NCBI GenBank assembly: GCA_902792535.1
Contig: CADAZU010000015.1
Span: 1 to 34,467, forward strand
DNA: 34,467 nucleotides
Reading direction: 5' to 3'
From: an uncultured Bacteroidales bacterium
Lineage (GTDB): Bacteria > Bacteroidota > Bacteroidia > Bacteroidales > Paludibacteraceae
This document shows, in pieces, positions 22,934-31,502 of this stretch (position 1 is the stretch's first letter; each line of letters begins with the position of its first letter). Under the pieces are notes generated by a model. It ran no database searches. It saw only the letters and a program-made list of their open reading frames with translations, and was not told where the DNA came from. The translations under genes and the position numbers were made by a program.

Positions 22934-23908
22934 ATGAATAAACCAAAGCGTATAGCAACACTTATCAACAATATGTTGAAGGTCTTGGATGTTATCGGGA
23001 TTCCAATGGATACAATCGGTGAGCGCACAAAAATCCGTATAGCCGAAGCGGTATTGGCGGTAGCGGACATCAAGAAAGCATTTTCCGAAGCAAAATCGGT
23101 GGCGGACAATCATTTCCTGACCACGCGCCAAATCATTGACTTTGAGAATAAGTATCTGGCAGAAAAGGCATCACCAGGTTCTTATGATGATATACGTCGC
23201 CATCATTTGATTCTATTAATAAAAGCGGGGTACATAATGAATTCATCAGCAGTAGAAACACAATCTACAAACAATCCGACAAGGGGCTATGCTCTTACAG
23301 TTGAATTCGCTGAATTACTACATTCTTTTGGAACTACGGAATGGGAAAATAGTCTCGCTCTATTTAAGCAGAAGAATGAGGAACTAAAAGAAATCCTACA
23401 GCGTAAACGTGAGTTGGAGAAGATACCTGTCACACTTCCCGATGGAGTGGAAATCCGTCTTTCGGCAGGTGAGCATAACCAGTTACAAAAGGACATTGTT
23501 GAGAAATTCCTACCTCGTTTTGGATTTGGTGCTGAAGTGTTATATATCGGAGATACGACTGATAAATTCCTTGTGCGAAATGACGATAAACTAAATGCAC
23601 TTCATTTCTTCACATTAGAGCATGAAGAATTGCCGGATGTAGTTGCGTATAGTGAGAGTAAGAATCTTCTATTTATGATTGAAGCAGTGCATAGTTATGG
23701 ACAGATGAGTGAGATTCGTGTGGATAAATTGAAAGAGAAACTGCACGACTGCACAGCAAATCTGATCTTTGTTTCTGCTTTTGAGAACAAAGCCATTTTT
23801 CGTAAATTCTCTACTGACATTGCATGGGAGTCGGAAGTATGGTTGGCAGATTCTCCAGATCACATGATACATTTTAACGGATACAAGTTTCTGGAAATAC
23901 ATCAATAA
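22934..23908 (+). CDS. BsuBI/PstI-type restriction endonuclease
   Basis: 324 residues. An N-terminal helical/winged-helix region (1-160) is followed by the BsuBI/PstI nuclease domain: GEHNQLQKDIVEKFLPRF (179-196), EVLYIGDTTDKF, LPDVVAYSESKNLLFMIEAVHSYG (233-256, with D235 and E250 as likely metal ligands) and a lysine-rich following helix. Described enzymes of this family cut CTGCAG. They usually pair with an N6-adenine methyltransferase, but here the partner is a C5 enzyme; CTGCAG systems with C5 methylation are known. Length fits the family. Immediately after its stop, a diverged second copy of its last codons is present (23913-23966). Confidence 0.85.
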   Translation: MNKPKRIATLINNMLKVLDVIGIPMDTIGERTKIRIAEAVLAVADIKKAFSEAKSVADNHFLTTRQIIDFENKYLAEKASPGSYDDIRRHHLILLIKAGYIMNSSAVETQSTNNPTRGYALTVEFAELLHSFGTTEWENSLALFKQKNEELKEILQRKRELEKIPVTLPDGVEIRLSAGEHNQLQKDIVEKFLPRFGFGAEVLYIGDTTDKFLVRNDDKLNALHFFTLEHEELPDVVAYSESKNLLFMIEAVHSYGQMSEIRVDKLKEKLHDCTANLIFVSAFENKAIFRKFSTDIAWESEVWLADSPDHMIHFNGYKFLEIHQ

Positions 23909-23912
23909 TCCT

Positions 23913-23966
23913 TTGCCCGATCACATGATTCACCTGAATGGTGATAAATTCCTTGGTCCGAGATAA
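23913..23966 (+). pseudogene. Relic of a second endonuclease 3' end
   Basis: The bases after the endonuclease stop translate as LPDHMIHLNGDKFLGPR and a stop, matching SPDHMIHFNGYKFLEIHQ at the end of the intact gene but only about 65% alike in DNA. It is therefore a different allele's tail, left in place directly upstream of the helicase gene. Confidence 0.8.
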
Positions 23967-23982
23967 AATTCAAAATGCCTAT

Positions 23983-26900
23983 ATGGCGCAATTTAACGTT
24001 GGAGATAGTGTAATATATGTACGATCGCAACAAGAAGCAGTCGTAACACAAGTGTTGCCCATACAAGGTGGTATGCAAATATACCAGATTTTTGTTAATG
24101 GGCAATACACTATGTGTCCCGAGCAACAATTAATGCCGCAAGTGAACATCTCCGATGAATTCGAGCGTTGTAAATTAGGTTTATTTGGAACCAATGAACA
24201 GTTTGTATTAACCAACACCACTTTCAAGATTAGCAATCAGAGCACCAACTCTATTGCTACGATGATGGCATCCAAAACAGACTTCAAGCCTTACCAATAT
24301 ATTCCCCTGCTCAAATTTCTGTATTCCGGCAACAAAAGATTGCTAGTAGCAGATGAAGTTGGTCTTGGTAAGACCATCGAAGCCGGGCATATTATGCTTG
24401 AGCTCAAGGCACGTCATGAATTGCGGAATGCCTTGGTCATCTGTCCCAACTCGCTACTCGAAAAATGGCACGATGAGTTATTAGAACGCTTTGATTTGAA
24501 TTTCAAGGTATATGGCGAAGGGATGAGTCGTGAGTTTCTGCAAGATATTAAGCAGCAGCGCGATTCATTATATGCCATCGTCAATTACGAAAAATTGCGT
24601 GGCGTGAACTTGGTGAAGTATATGGAGCAGAACCATATCGTATTTGATTTCCTTCTCTGTGATGAAGCACACAAGTTGAGAAATCACACTACAGCCACGC
24701 ACCAAGGAGTCAAACACCTGATTCGGAATGCTCGTGCCGGTGTCTTTCTGACTGCCACTCCTATCATGAACGATGAGGACAACTTATTCTGGTTGCTTAA
24801 CCTTTTGGACGAACAGAGTTATGACAATCCATCCTTATTCCGAAATGCTTTAAAAGAGAATGTGCCGTTTGTGAAAGCACTGTCTCTTTTAGGAGACATG
24901 GATCAGCCCTTGAAAGAAATTATTTCCGAACTTGATCAAAGCGAAATCGTTTCTACATATTCTGTCGGTGATAACGTATATGAAAAGACTATCACCATCC
25001 ACGATAAGTTCGCTTCTGTTCCCATCTATCAACGTGTTGTAGAGGAAAGTCAAAAAGAAGATAGTTTGGAAAAACGCATTCAGATGCAATCCGACATATC
25101 ATCACTTAACGTGATAAACGGCATCTTTACCCGAAATCGCAAAAGGGATGTGATGTACGAATCACCTCAAGCGCAACGACAAGCCACGCCTTGTTACATA
25201 CCATTTACGGACGAGGAGAGAAAAGAATACGAAGAAGAGTTAGCCGATTACAGAAACACCTACACCTATATTGGAACAGATGGCGAAATGCATTGGATAG
25301 AAGGGCGTCTCTTGGGCTATATGACGTTGGAAAGGCAGTTGGCCAGTTCACTATACGCTTATACCCGTGGTCCGGAGAACGCGCTCTTATACCCAGATGC
25401 CAAGTTTGATGCTCTGATGAGAGTATATAACGAAGTAGTATGTACTCACAAAAAGAAACTGATTGTATTTGCCGTATTCAATCATACCATTGATTATTTA
25501 ACGGCGCGATTTGCGCAACAAGGCGTTTCAGCGATCGTTATCAACGGTGCATTGAACCGTTTGGAGCGCAAAGAGAATCTCGAACGTTTCCGTGACGACC
25601 TAGAAAATAAAGTATTGATAGCCAGTGAGGTTGGTAGCGAGGGTTTGGATATGCAATTTTGCGATGCGCTTGTCAATTATGATTTACCATGGAACCCAAT
25701 GGTAGTAGAACAGCGTATCGGACGTATTGACCGTATTGGTCAAAAATCCCCAGTTATCAACATCTACAATATGGTGATGCAAGATACCATCCACGAAAAA
25801 ATCTATTATCGTCTTCTGGATCGTATCAATATATTCACCTCATGCATCGGCGACTTGGAAGCCATCTTAGACTCCGATACTGCAGAAGGAAAGACACTTC
25901 AAGATGCTCTTGATGACTTGGAGCGTCAATTTTACCGTTTAGACCTTACTGATGAAGAAAAAGAAAGACAGGCACAAGAGCTACAACTTGCACTAATTCG
26001 AGAGAAGAACCATTTGGCAGAGATTGAGGAAAAATTCCAAGACACTTTGACAAATGACATATACTTCAGGAACGAAATTAGTTCGATGGTGCGTAACTAT
26101 CGGTATATTACGAGCAAGGAACTTATCAACTATATCCAAAGTATTGTAATTAACCATCTGACAACTTGTACATTTCAACAGAAGTCAGAATACATTTACA
26201 CCCTGTCAGTACCCAAGAGCCAAACCTCTGCTTTAACAAGTTTCTTAACGGCTAATCGCCCTGCCAACATAGACCATCCAAAGGAATATGATGCCTTCAT
26301 CAATTCAATTCGTGGAGAGATAGATATTGACATGACGTTTGACAGGGAGTATGCAAAAGCACATACTGCGGCACTCTATATTGATCCATTCCATCCTTTA
26401 GTACTGGCATGTATGAATTATTTCTCTGCCAATTCACTCAAAGACAACACGTTCCAATTCACGTTGTCTAAGGATGATTTCAAAGACTTGAAACAGATAG
26501 AAGCGGGTGAATATTTTTTAGGCATATATCGTATAGGTGTAGAGAAGCACATCTATGGTGCAATACAACGCGTGGAGAACGAGATACCTTTGCTATATAG
26601 CGTGGATAGAGATTGTCTTATTTCCGGAAAAGAAGAAGCATTACGATTCATGGGACAAGCGCAGCAGAACGCACAACTTTGCCCAGCCGGTGTGGTGTGT
26701 GCATCGGGTGTCGTAGATAAACTGCGTCAAGTATTCACATTAGAAATAGACAGCATATCCGACAGAACTATAAAGGACGCATCCCTGCATCTTGAATCAT
26801 CCAAGCAAATGGAGATTAACCGTATAGAGGAATACTATTCAAACCGTATCAGGCAACAGGAACAAGTTGTTGAAGAACTCAGATGGTTGAAATACTATGA

Positions 26901-27069
26901 TGATGAAGATTCAAAGAGACGATATAGAACATTGCCGATGCAGGAAAAGAATTTAGCAGATTTGAAAGTAGAACGAGAAGAAGCCATTCAAAAAATTAGC
27001 GATGGGCATGTTCAACTTTCCATGCCCGCAACTCTGATTTCGCTTAACCACGTCATTGTAAAACCATGA
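23983..27069 (+). CDS. SNF2-family DNA helicase/translocase (RapA/DrmD-like)
   Basis: 1028 residues from ATG 23983; the ATG at 23938 lies inside the endonuclease relic and is unlikely. Residues 1-55 form a small beta-rich, Tudor/KOW-like module (VGDSVIYV). A Q-like motif (101-113) leads into the ATPase core: LLVADEVGLGKTIEAG (K130), CDEAHKLRN (226-234), LTATPIMN (256-263), and in the second RecA fold SEVGSEGLDMQF and EQRIGRIDRIGQ. The C-terminus is coiled coil (about 915-1000). It should translocate on duplex DNA and remodel bound proteins. DISARM DrmD and RapA have this plan. Its stop overlaps the Hsp70-like ATG (ATGA), indicating equimolar expression and probably a complex. Confidence 0.85.
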   Translation: MAQFNVGDSVIYVRSQQEAVVTQVLPIQGGMQIYQIFVNGQYTMCPEQQLMPQVNISDEFERCKLGLFGTNEQFVLTNTTFKISNQSTNSIATMMASKTDFKPYQYIPLLKFLYSGNKRLLVADEVGLGKTIEAGHIMLELKARHELRNALVICPNSLLEKWHDELLERFDLNFKVYGEGMSREFLQDIKQQRDSLYAIVNYEKLRGVNLVKYMEQNHIVFDFLLCDEAHKLRNHTTATHQGVKHLIRNARAGVFLTATPIMNDEDNLFWLLNLLDEQSYDNPSLFRNALKENVPFVKALSLLGDMDQPLKEIISELDQSEIVSTYSVGDNVYEKTITIHDKFASVPIYQRVVEESQKEDSLEKRIQMQSDISSLNVINGIFTRNRKRDVMYESPQAQRQATPCYIPFTDEERKEYEEELADYRNTYTYIGTDGEMHWIEGRLLGYMTLERQLASSLYAYTRGPENALLYPDAKFDALMRVYNEVVCTHKKKLIVFAVFNHTIDYLTARFAQQGVSAIVINGALNRLERKENLERFRDDLENKVLIASEVGSEGLDMQFCDALVNYDLPWNPMVVEQRIGRIDRIGQKSPVINIYNMVMQDTIHEKIYYRLLDRINIFTSCIGDLEAILDSDTAEGKTLQDALDDLERQFYRLDLTDEEKERQAQELQLALIREKNHLAEIEEKFQDTLTNDIYFRNEISSMVRNYRYITSKELINYIQSIVINHLTTCTFQQKSEYIYTLSVPKSQTSALTSFLTANRPANIDHPKEYDAFINSIRGEIDIDMTFDREYAKAHTAALYIDPFHPLVLACMNYFSANSLKDNTFQFTLSKDDFKDLKQIEAGEYFLGIYRIGVEKHIYGAIQRVENEIPLLYSVDRDCLISGKEEALRFMGQAQQNAQLCPAGVVCASGVVDKLRQVFTLEIDSISDRTIKDASLHLESSKQMEINRIEEYYSNRIRQQEQVVEELRWLKYYDDEDSKRRYRTLPMQEKNLADLKVEREEAIQKISDGHVQLSMPATLISLNHVIVKP

Positions 27070-28745
27070 GCAAATATATCGTAGGATTAGATTTTGGAAC
27101 TCATCAATCGAAAATCTGCATAGAGAATTCATCAAATCGAATGCAATTGACTTATGAGTTTCTTGAGTTTCCAGGAGCCCCCAGAGGAAAAGAGAAAACA
27201 CTTTTCCCTTCTGTTGTACAAATCAACAGAGATGGTACGGTAAGTTATGGCTTCGTTAATCCTGCAAATGCTATGGTTATAGCTAAAGAAGGAAGCGTAC
27301 CTCCTCCAGAAAAAGAAGTTGTGCCCGAACCAGACTATCAATCTCTCCCCTCTGAACCACGTTATGACTCTCTTCCGCCCCAACCAGAGTCAAAGTACAA
27401 GGGGTATTTCGCCATATTAGCAAAATTACTTCCCGAGTCAGAAGAAATAAAGAAATGGAGACAGACTTGTAGTTCTATTGAACGAGCAAATGAGAACAAA
27501 CGGATGGCATGGATGAATAGAACACATGATGTGAAGGTTCAGAACGAGAGAGTCAAAGAAGAATGGCAGCGAAAAGTCAAAGAGGTAGAGAGAAAACATA
27601 TCGCGGCCATGAAAGCATGGCGCGATGATTTGAACCGAAGTACGCAAATGCGTTTCCGTTACTTCAAGCAAGCGACATTCTTCTATCGTGATATATGGAC
27701 TAATGATTTCATCAGTCCGGAGGAGGCTTCTATTTGGTATCTCGCTTACATTCGTTTTTTACTGAATCAAAAACTAGGCAAAGATTATATTGTACGAATG
27801 GGTGTTCCATGTAGTTATGAAGACATAGCAGAGTTTAGACAACGTGCTTACAACTTATGGATGAGTGCCGGAAAATTGGTGGATCATTATCTAGACCTCA
27901 ATGCTTTTCTCAAAGCGGATTACAAAGACTTACGACTATATGGAAAATATGAGCAGTATGCAATAGATCCCACGCAACCGTTCGATGTTAGAACAGAGGC
28001 ACAAGCCAGTTTGTTTGCGGCTGTTTCAAATAGACGTATACGTACCAAAATCAATATTCTTTTTGATATAGGTGGCGGAACCACAGATATAGCTGTATTC
28101 CATATCACTCCTGCACCCGAAGAGCAATTGAAGATATTAGAAACTATATCTGTCCCTATGGGACTAAACTATATTTTCGAAGCATACCAGAAGGAGCACC
28201 CAAATCAGTCATTAGAACAAATACAGTCACGTTTTACTACGCACATCACATCTCATCCTAATGGAGGAGATTTCAAGGAGCAAGTTCAAGGCTATCTAAA
28301 ACAGATAGGGAGTGCTTCGGATAATCTTGCACTTGCAATTATGAAGTCATTACAGACAGATCCATGGATGAGGCAACGCAGTCGCATTATTGAGGCGTTG
28401 AAAGATAATCCAAGCGTTTTCTGTGGTGGAGGCTCTTTGTATGATTGCTTACAAAATGTCATCACTAAGTTGCCAGGAATTACTGGAATAAAAGGCGACT
28501 GCGCTCCTATATTTACCGATAAAAGAGTTGTTAACCAAGGATTGCAGGGAATAAGAAATGTACAGAACAAAGACATATCTGCTGATTCTTACCAAATCTT
28601 GGCTGCTGCCTATGGATTATCATTATCCGATAACTGGTATGAGGTTCCATCTGAAAATATCTTGAATACATTCAAGGCTTCACCGGATGCCCCACCTATT
28701 CCCAAGACGAATATTCAAGAACGTAATGACGAAGCAATAAAATAA
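27066..28745 (+). CDS. Hsp70-like actin-fold ATPase lacking a substrate-binding domain
   Basis: 559 residues. Phosphate-1 motif YIVGLDFGTHQSKICIE (4-20), phosphate-2 motif ILFDIGGGTTDIAVF (331-345) and adenosine motif VFCGGGSLYDCL (451-462) identify an Hsp70/actin ATPase. Between them are a proline-rich repeat (about 80-110, EP-x-Y-x-SLP units) and a long charged coiled coil (about 125-200) not present in DnaK. After residue ~540 only a short tail follows, so the peptide-binding and lid domains are absent. It is therefore not a general chaperone. Overlap with the helicase gene suggests it binds or gates that motor. The WYL gene follows 5 bases on. Confidence 0.85.
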   Translation: MSKYIVGLDFGTHQSKICIENSSNRMQLTYEFLEFPGAPRGKEKTLFPSVVQINRDGTVSYGFVNPANAMVIAKEGSVPPPEKEVVPEPDYQSLPSEPRYDSLPPQPESKYKGYFAILAKLLPESEEIKKWRQTCSSIERANENKRMAWMNRTHDVKVQNERVKEEWQRKVKEVERKHIAAMKAWRDDLNRSTQMRFRYFKQATFFYRDIWTNDFISPEEASIWYLAYIRFLLNQKLGKDYIVRMGVPCSYEDIAEFRQRAYNLWMSAGKLVDHYLDLNAFLKADYKDLRLYGKYEQYAIDPTQPFDVRTEAQASLFAAVSNRRIRTKINILFDIGGGTTDIAVFHITPAPEEQLKILETISVPMGLNYIFEAYQKEHPNQSLEQIQSRFTTHITSHPNGGDFKEQVQGYLKQIGSASDNLALAIMKSLQTDPWMRQRSRIIEALKDNPSVFCGGGSLYDCLQNVITKLPGITGIKGDCAPIFTDKRVVNQGLQGIRNVQNKDISADSYQILAAAYGLSLSDNWYEVPSENILNTFKASPDAPPIPKTNIQERNDEAIK

Positions 28746-28750
28746 AGATA

Positions 28751-29659
28751 ATGTCCGTAGTACAATATAAGAAATATTTCTGGCTGGTAGATACCATCCG
28801 CAGTGCGGGGAAGATCACCAAAGAGCAGATAGACAGGAAGTGGTCGAACTCGCGGTATAATGATAGCCACGAGACCACTATCCCGGATACGTCGTTTTAC
28901 AGAATACGCCGCGACATTGAGGAACTCTTCGATATAGAGATCCTCTGCGACCGTGCCACAGGGCAATACTACATCGACGATACAGATCTTAACTCACGCA
29001 CCAAACAATGGCTTCTCTCGCAGTTTGCCGTCAGTCAGTCGCTCGATGCCAGCCGTGAGTTGCGCGACAGCATCATCTACGAGTCCATTCCCGAAGGAAC
29101 GCAGTATCTCACGACGATCGTCACCGCCATCAGCGAGAGTAGGAACCTCCTTTGTACGCACCAGCGGTTTGACACGGACACACCGCATGTCTTTTACCTC
29201 TCGCCGCTGTGCCTCAAAGTGTTCAAGCAGCGGTGGTACGTGTTGGGCATCTGTACAGAACTCGACGGGACGATTGACCCAAAGAGTCCGAAGATGTACT
29301 CGCTTGACCGCATTGTCAGTCTTGAATTGTTGGAAAAGACATTCAAACGTCCGAAGAACTTCAACGCACGCGAGTATTTCGCTCCGTTCTATGGTGTGTT
29401 CTGCGGTAATGATCTGAAGCCCGAACTTGTCCGTGTTCGAATGGCGTCTGAGAAAGATGCCAAATATCTGCGGTCGCTTCCGCTGCATCACTCGCAGAGC
29501 GAACCCGAACCCTGTATTTTCGAATGGCATGTAGCGCCGACCTTCGATTTCATCCAGCAACTCCGCACCTACGGCTCAAATATCGAAGTCCTTGCGCCGC
29601 AGTCGCTTCGGGAAAAGTTTGCCGATGAGGCGAGGGAACTTTCCAAGTTGTATTTGTGA
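28751..29659 (+). CDS. WYL-domain transcriptional regulator
   Basis: 302 residues: an N-terminal winged helix (about 5-75, ending YRIRRDIEELFDIEI), a central WYL domain (about 120-215, with HVFYLSPLCLKVFKQRWYVLGI and YSLDRIVSLELL) and a C-terminal WCX extension. WYL proteins sense nucleic acids or nucleotides and repress many defence loci (BrxR, CapW types). Here it is the last gene of the operon, 5 bases after the Hsp70-like gene, rather than first. Codon use is clearly more GC-rich than in that gene, so it may have joined separately. Candidate sites are the palindromes at 21307 and 29717 or the dyad at 21788. Confidence 0.88.
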   Translation: MSVVQYKKYFWLVDTIRSAGKITKEQIDRKWSNSRYNDSHETTIPDTSFYRIRRDIEELFDIEILCDRATGQYYIDDTDLNSRTKQWLLSQFAVSQSLDASRELRDSIIYESIPEGTQYLTTIVTAISESRNLLCTHQRFDTDTPHVFYLSPLCLKVFKQRWYVLGICTELDGTIDPKSPKMYSLDRIVSLELLEKTFKRPKNFNAREYFAPFYGVFCGNDLKPELVRVRMASEKDAKYLRSLPLHHSQSEPEPCIFEWHVAPTFDFIQQLRTYGSNIEVLAPQSLREKFADEARELSKLYL

Positions 29660-29684
29660 TATTTGATGTATAATGTTTAGAGAT

Positions 29685-29712
29685 AAAAGTGCATTTCGGT
29701 GCACTTTTTTTT
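29685..29712 (+). terminator. Terminator of the defence operon
   Basis: AAAGTGCA pairs with TGCACTTT around a short loop, then T-run (to 29712). It lies 26 bases after the WYL stop and directly before the second operator copy. Confidence 0.85.
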
Positions 29713-29716
29713 GTTC

Positions 29717-29752
29717 ACTCCCATGTTTTGGGAGTTTTTTGTTGTAATTTTG
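29717..29752 (+). promoter_or_regulatory. Operator plus -7 box, right copy
   Basis: The palindrome ACTCCCATGTTTTGGGAGT (29717-29735) and TAATTTTG (29745-29752) have spacing identical to the left copy at 21307-21342; the flanking bases (TC before, TT after) also agree. It drives the small-gene module that begins at 29835. Confidence 0.7.
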
Positions 29753-29834
29753 TCGGCGAAAAAGGGAATAGCCTATCATTGGCATAAAACAACAAGGCAA
29801 TTAAAGTATGATGTAGCGAAAAAGAGACATATAT

Positions 29835-30785
29835 ATGTACGGCGAACACAACCCATATGCTACGCTATCGCGGCGGCAGGTTGCGCTCTTTGAGCGTAAC
29901 CCTGTTTGTGCGTTGTGTTATCGTATCTGTATGGATATGTATGAGGAATATGGCGGGATAAACTTTGATCTCCTTGACAGTATCCGCACGGCAGATGATT
30001 TATGCGGGCAGATAATTCAAAACGCATGGTCGTTGGATGGTGTCGAGCATTACTTCGATGTGGTCAATAACCGTCTCGGGCACTCAAAACCTGCTATAGC
30101 TTGCACCTTTGCCACCGTTTGCGTCACACTCACATGTATGGATAACTTGCCGGAGCCGGTTTATCAATTGGCGCATGACATGCGCGGGCTGATAATAGGA
30201 GATGGGAACGATCTTTATGATTCATTGAGGCAATCCGCTTATCGGCAAGACATAGTGATTGACGCTACGGCATATGGAGAGCCACCGCCAGAGCCGGCAT
30301 TAGTTCAAGAGAACGTAGAACTCCGTATGCGTGTGGAACAATTAGAACAAGAAGTAAAATACTATAAAACACAAATGGAAATGAAAAAGCAAGAACCCCA
30401 ACAAAAACCGAACATCACTATTGAGAATCACGGTAAGTTAACCTTTATCGCGGAGCAAAACAATGATGTCCACGACAACCACGGCTGCAATATCTACCTC
30501 ACGCCGCAAGAGGAGGAAATGAGTGAAGGAGTGAAAGACTTAACGAGTGAAAGCGTGAGCGAGGCAGGGCTGGCGGCAGAGCAGATTTTAGGCATTCCGC
30601 ATGAAGGCAAATATACCGAAGTGCGCCAATACATCGAGGAGCGTTGCCGGTTTGACGAGGAGTTCAAGCAATTCGTGGCGAATAGCACACGCGTTGCACT
30701 CTGCCAACGTCTCAGCAAGGAGTTCGGATGGACGGTGGATCATTATGCCCTCGGCAGAAACATCAACCGAAAACGCAAGCGATAA
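29835..30785 (+). CDS. Unrecognised protein with coiled coil, island module
   Basis: 316 residues, no family recognised. Residues 1-130 are cysteine-containing and helical (NPVCALCYRICMDMYEEYGG). A coiled coil runs at about 155-185 (ENVELRMRVEQLEQEV). A linker with NITIENHGKLTFIAEQ looks like a short beta strand repeat. The C-terminal 70 residues (YTEVRQYIEERCRFDEEF to NINRKRKR) look like a basic winged-helix or DNA-binding end. It is cytosolic. It stands first behind the right operator promoter. The layout suggests a DNA-binding accessory protein, but I give no function. Confidence 0.6.
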   Translation: MYGEHNPYATLSRRQVALFERNPVCALCYRICMDMYEEYGGINFDLLDSIRTADDLCGQIIQNAWSLDGVEHYFDVVNNRLGHSKPAIACTFATVCVTLTCMDNLPEPVYQLAHDMRGLIIGDGNDLYDSLRQSAYRQDIVIDATAYGEPPPEPALVQENVELRMRVEQLEQEVKYYKTQMEMKKQEPQQKPNITIENHGKLTFIAEQNNDVHDNHGCNIYLTPQEEEMSEGVKDLTSESVSEAGLAAEQILGIPHEGKYTEVRQYIEERCRFDEEFKQFVANSTRVALCQRLSKEFGWTVDHYALGRNINRKRKR

Positions 30786-30834
30786 TTTGGAGACGAAGAG
30801 GTCACAAGTGGTCGCGTTTGTGGTCATATCGACC

Positions 30835-30865
30835 TTTAAAGGGGTCACTTAAAGCAGTACTTTTG
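30835..30865 (+). promoter_or_regulatory. Weak promoter candidate before the HNH gene
   Basis: TACTTTTG at 30858-30865 fits the -7 box; a weak TTTA at 30835 sits 19 bases upstream. The start would be 60 bases before the ATG at 30931. The gap 30786-30930 also has several GGTC-containing short repeats. Confidence 0.4.
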
Positions 30866-30930
30866 CACCGCCTTTCGGAATAAGCCAACCCTCGCATTGA
30901 GGAGCACTTTATTCTCCGACTGGCGGTGTT

Positions 30931-31500
30931 ATGGTATCTAAATATCGTTCAAACATCCATCCCAAGCGCGATGTGCTACCGGATGGAACAGAAGTTCGCC
31001 TTGTACCTATTGAGCGAACGAACAATCATCCTTTGTATGCGTCTAAGGACGGACGCGTGTTCTCGCTGCATGGGAAGTCCTATTATCCCTTGCGGCCAAC
31101 AGTAACCAATTATCCATGCAACAGAGCCAATGGACGGCGCAAACAGAAGTATCTGAAGATGACTAAGACGTATGGTTATATCCTCGTGCATACGGCTATA
31201 GCTTTGGCGTGGATAGGCGACAAGCCAGCCGTTTTAGAAGTAATCGTTCGAGCGAAAGCGAGACAAGAACCTGAGCAAGCAAGCCATGCGGAGTGCTATG
31301 TCGTGGATCACCTAAACGGCATCACCACCGACAATCGTGCGGAGAACCTGCAATGGGTGACGCGTCAAGAGAATGAGAAACGCGCAAAACTGCTGCGAGT
31401 ATTGCGGTCTATCGGACGCGACCCACGGAAGATGAGCCGTGACGAACTCATCCAAATTTTCAACAAGTATGAATTTGTAACCCCCAAAAACATCGATTAA
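30931..31500 (+). CDS. HNH endonuclease-like protein
   Basis: 189 residues. The C-terminal half has CYVVDHLNGITTDNRAENLQWV, the HNH pattern with catalytic-type histidine and two asparagines, as in phage and homing HNH proteins with NUMOD-like N-terminal parts (HPLYASKDGRVFSLHGK resembles NUMOD4). The family usually nicks or cuts DNA. A mobile-element or anti-competitor role fits the island, but the protein may bind RNA or DNA without cutting. It is followed by the next gene after 2 bases, in one operon. Confidence 0.72.
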   Translation: MVSKYRSNIHPKRDVLPDGTEVRLVPIERTNNHPLYASKDGRVFSLHGKSYYPLRPTVTNYPCNRANGRRKQKYLKMTKTYGYILVHTAIALAWIGDKPAVLEVIVRAKARQEPEQASHAECYVVDHLNGITTDNRAENLQWVTRQENEKRAKLLRVLRSIGRDPRKMSRDELIQIFNKYEFVTPKNID

Positions 31501-31502
31501 TC

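Noticed and set aside
27066-28745. Calling the Hsp70-like gene dnaK
   Set aside because: No substrate-binding or lid domain, a large insert between phosphate motifs, and no dnaJ or grpE nearby.
21909-29659. Assignment of the operon to DISARM
   Set aside because: Methyltransferase and SNF2 parts agree in type, but DrmA, DrmB (DUF1998) and DrmC (PLD) are absent, and the PstI-type nuclease and Hsp70-like gene are not DISARM parts.
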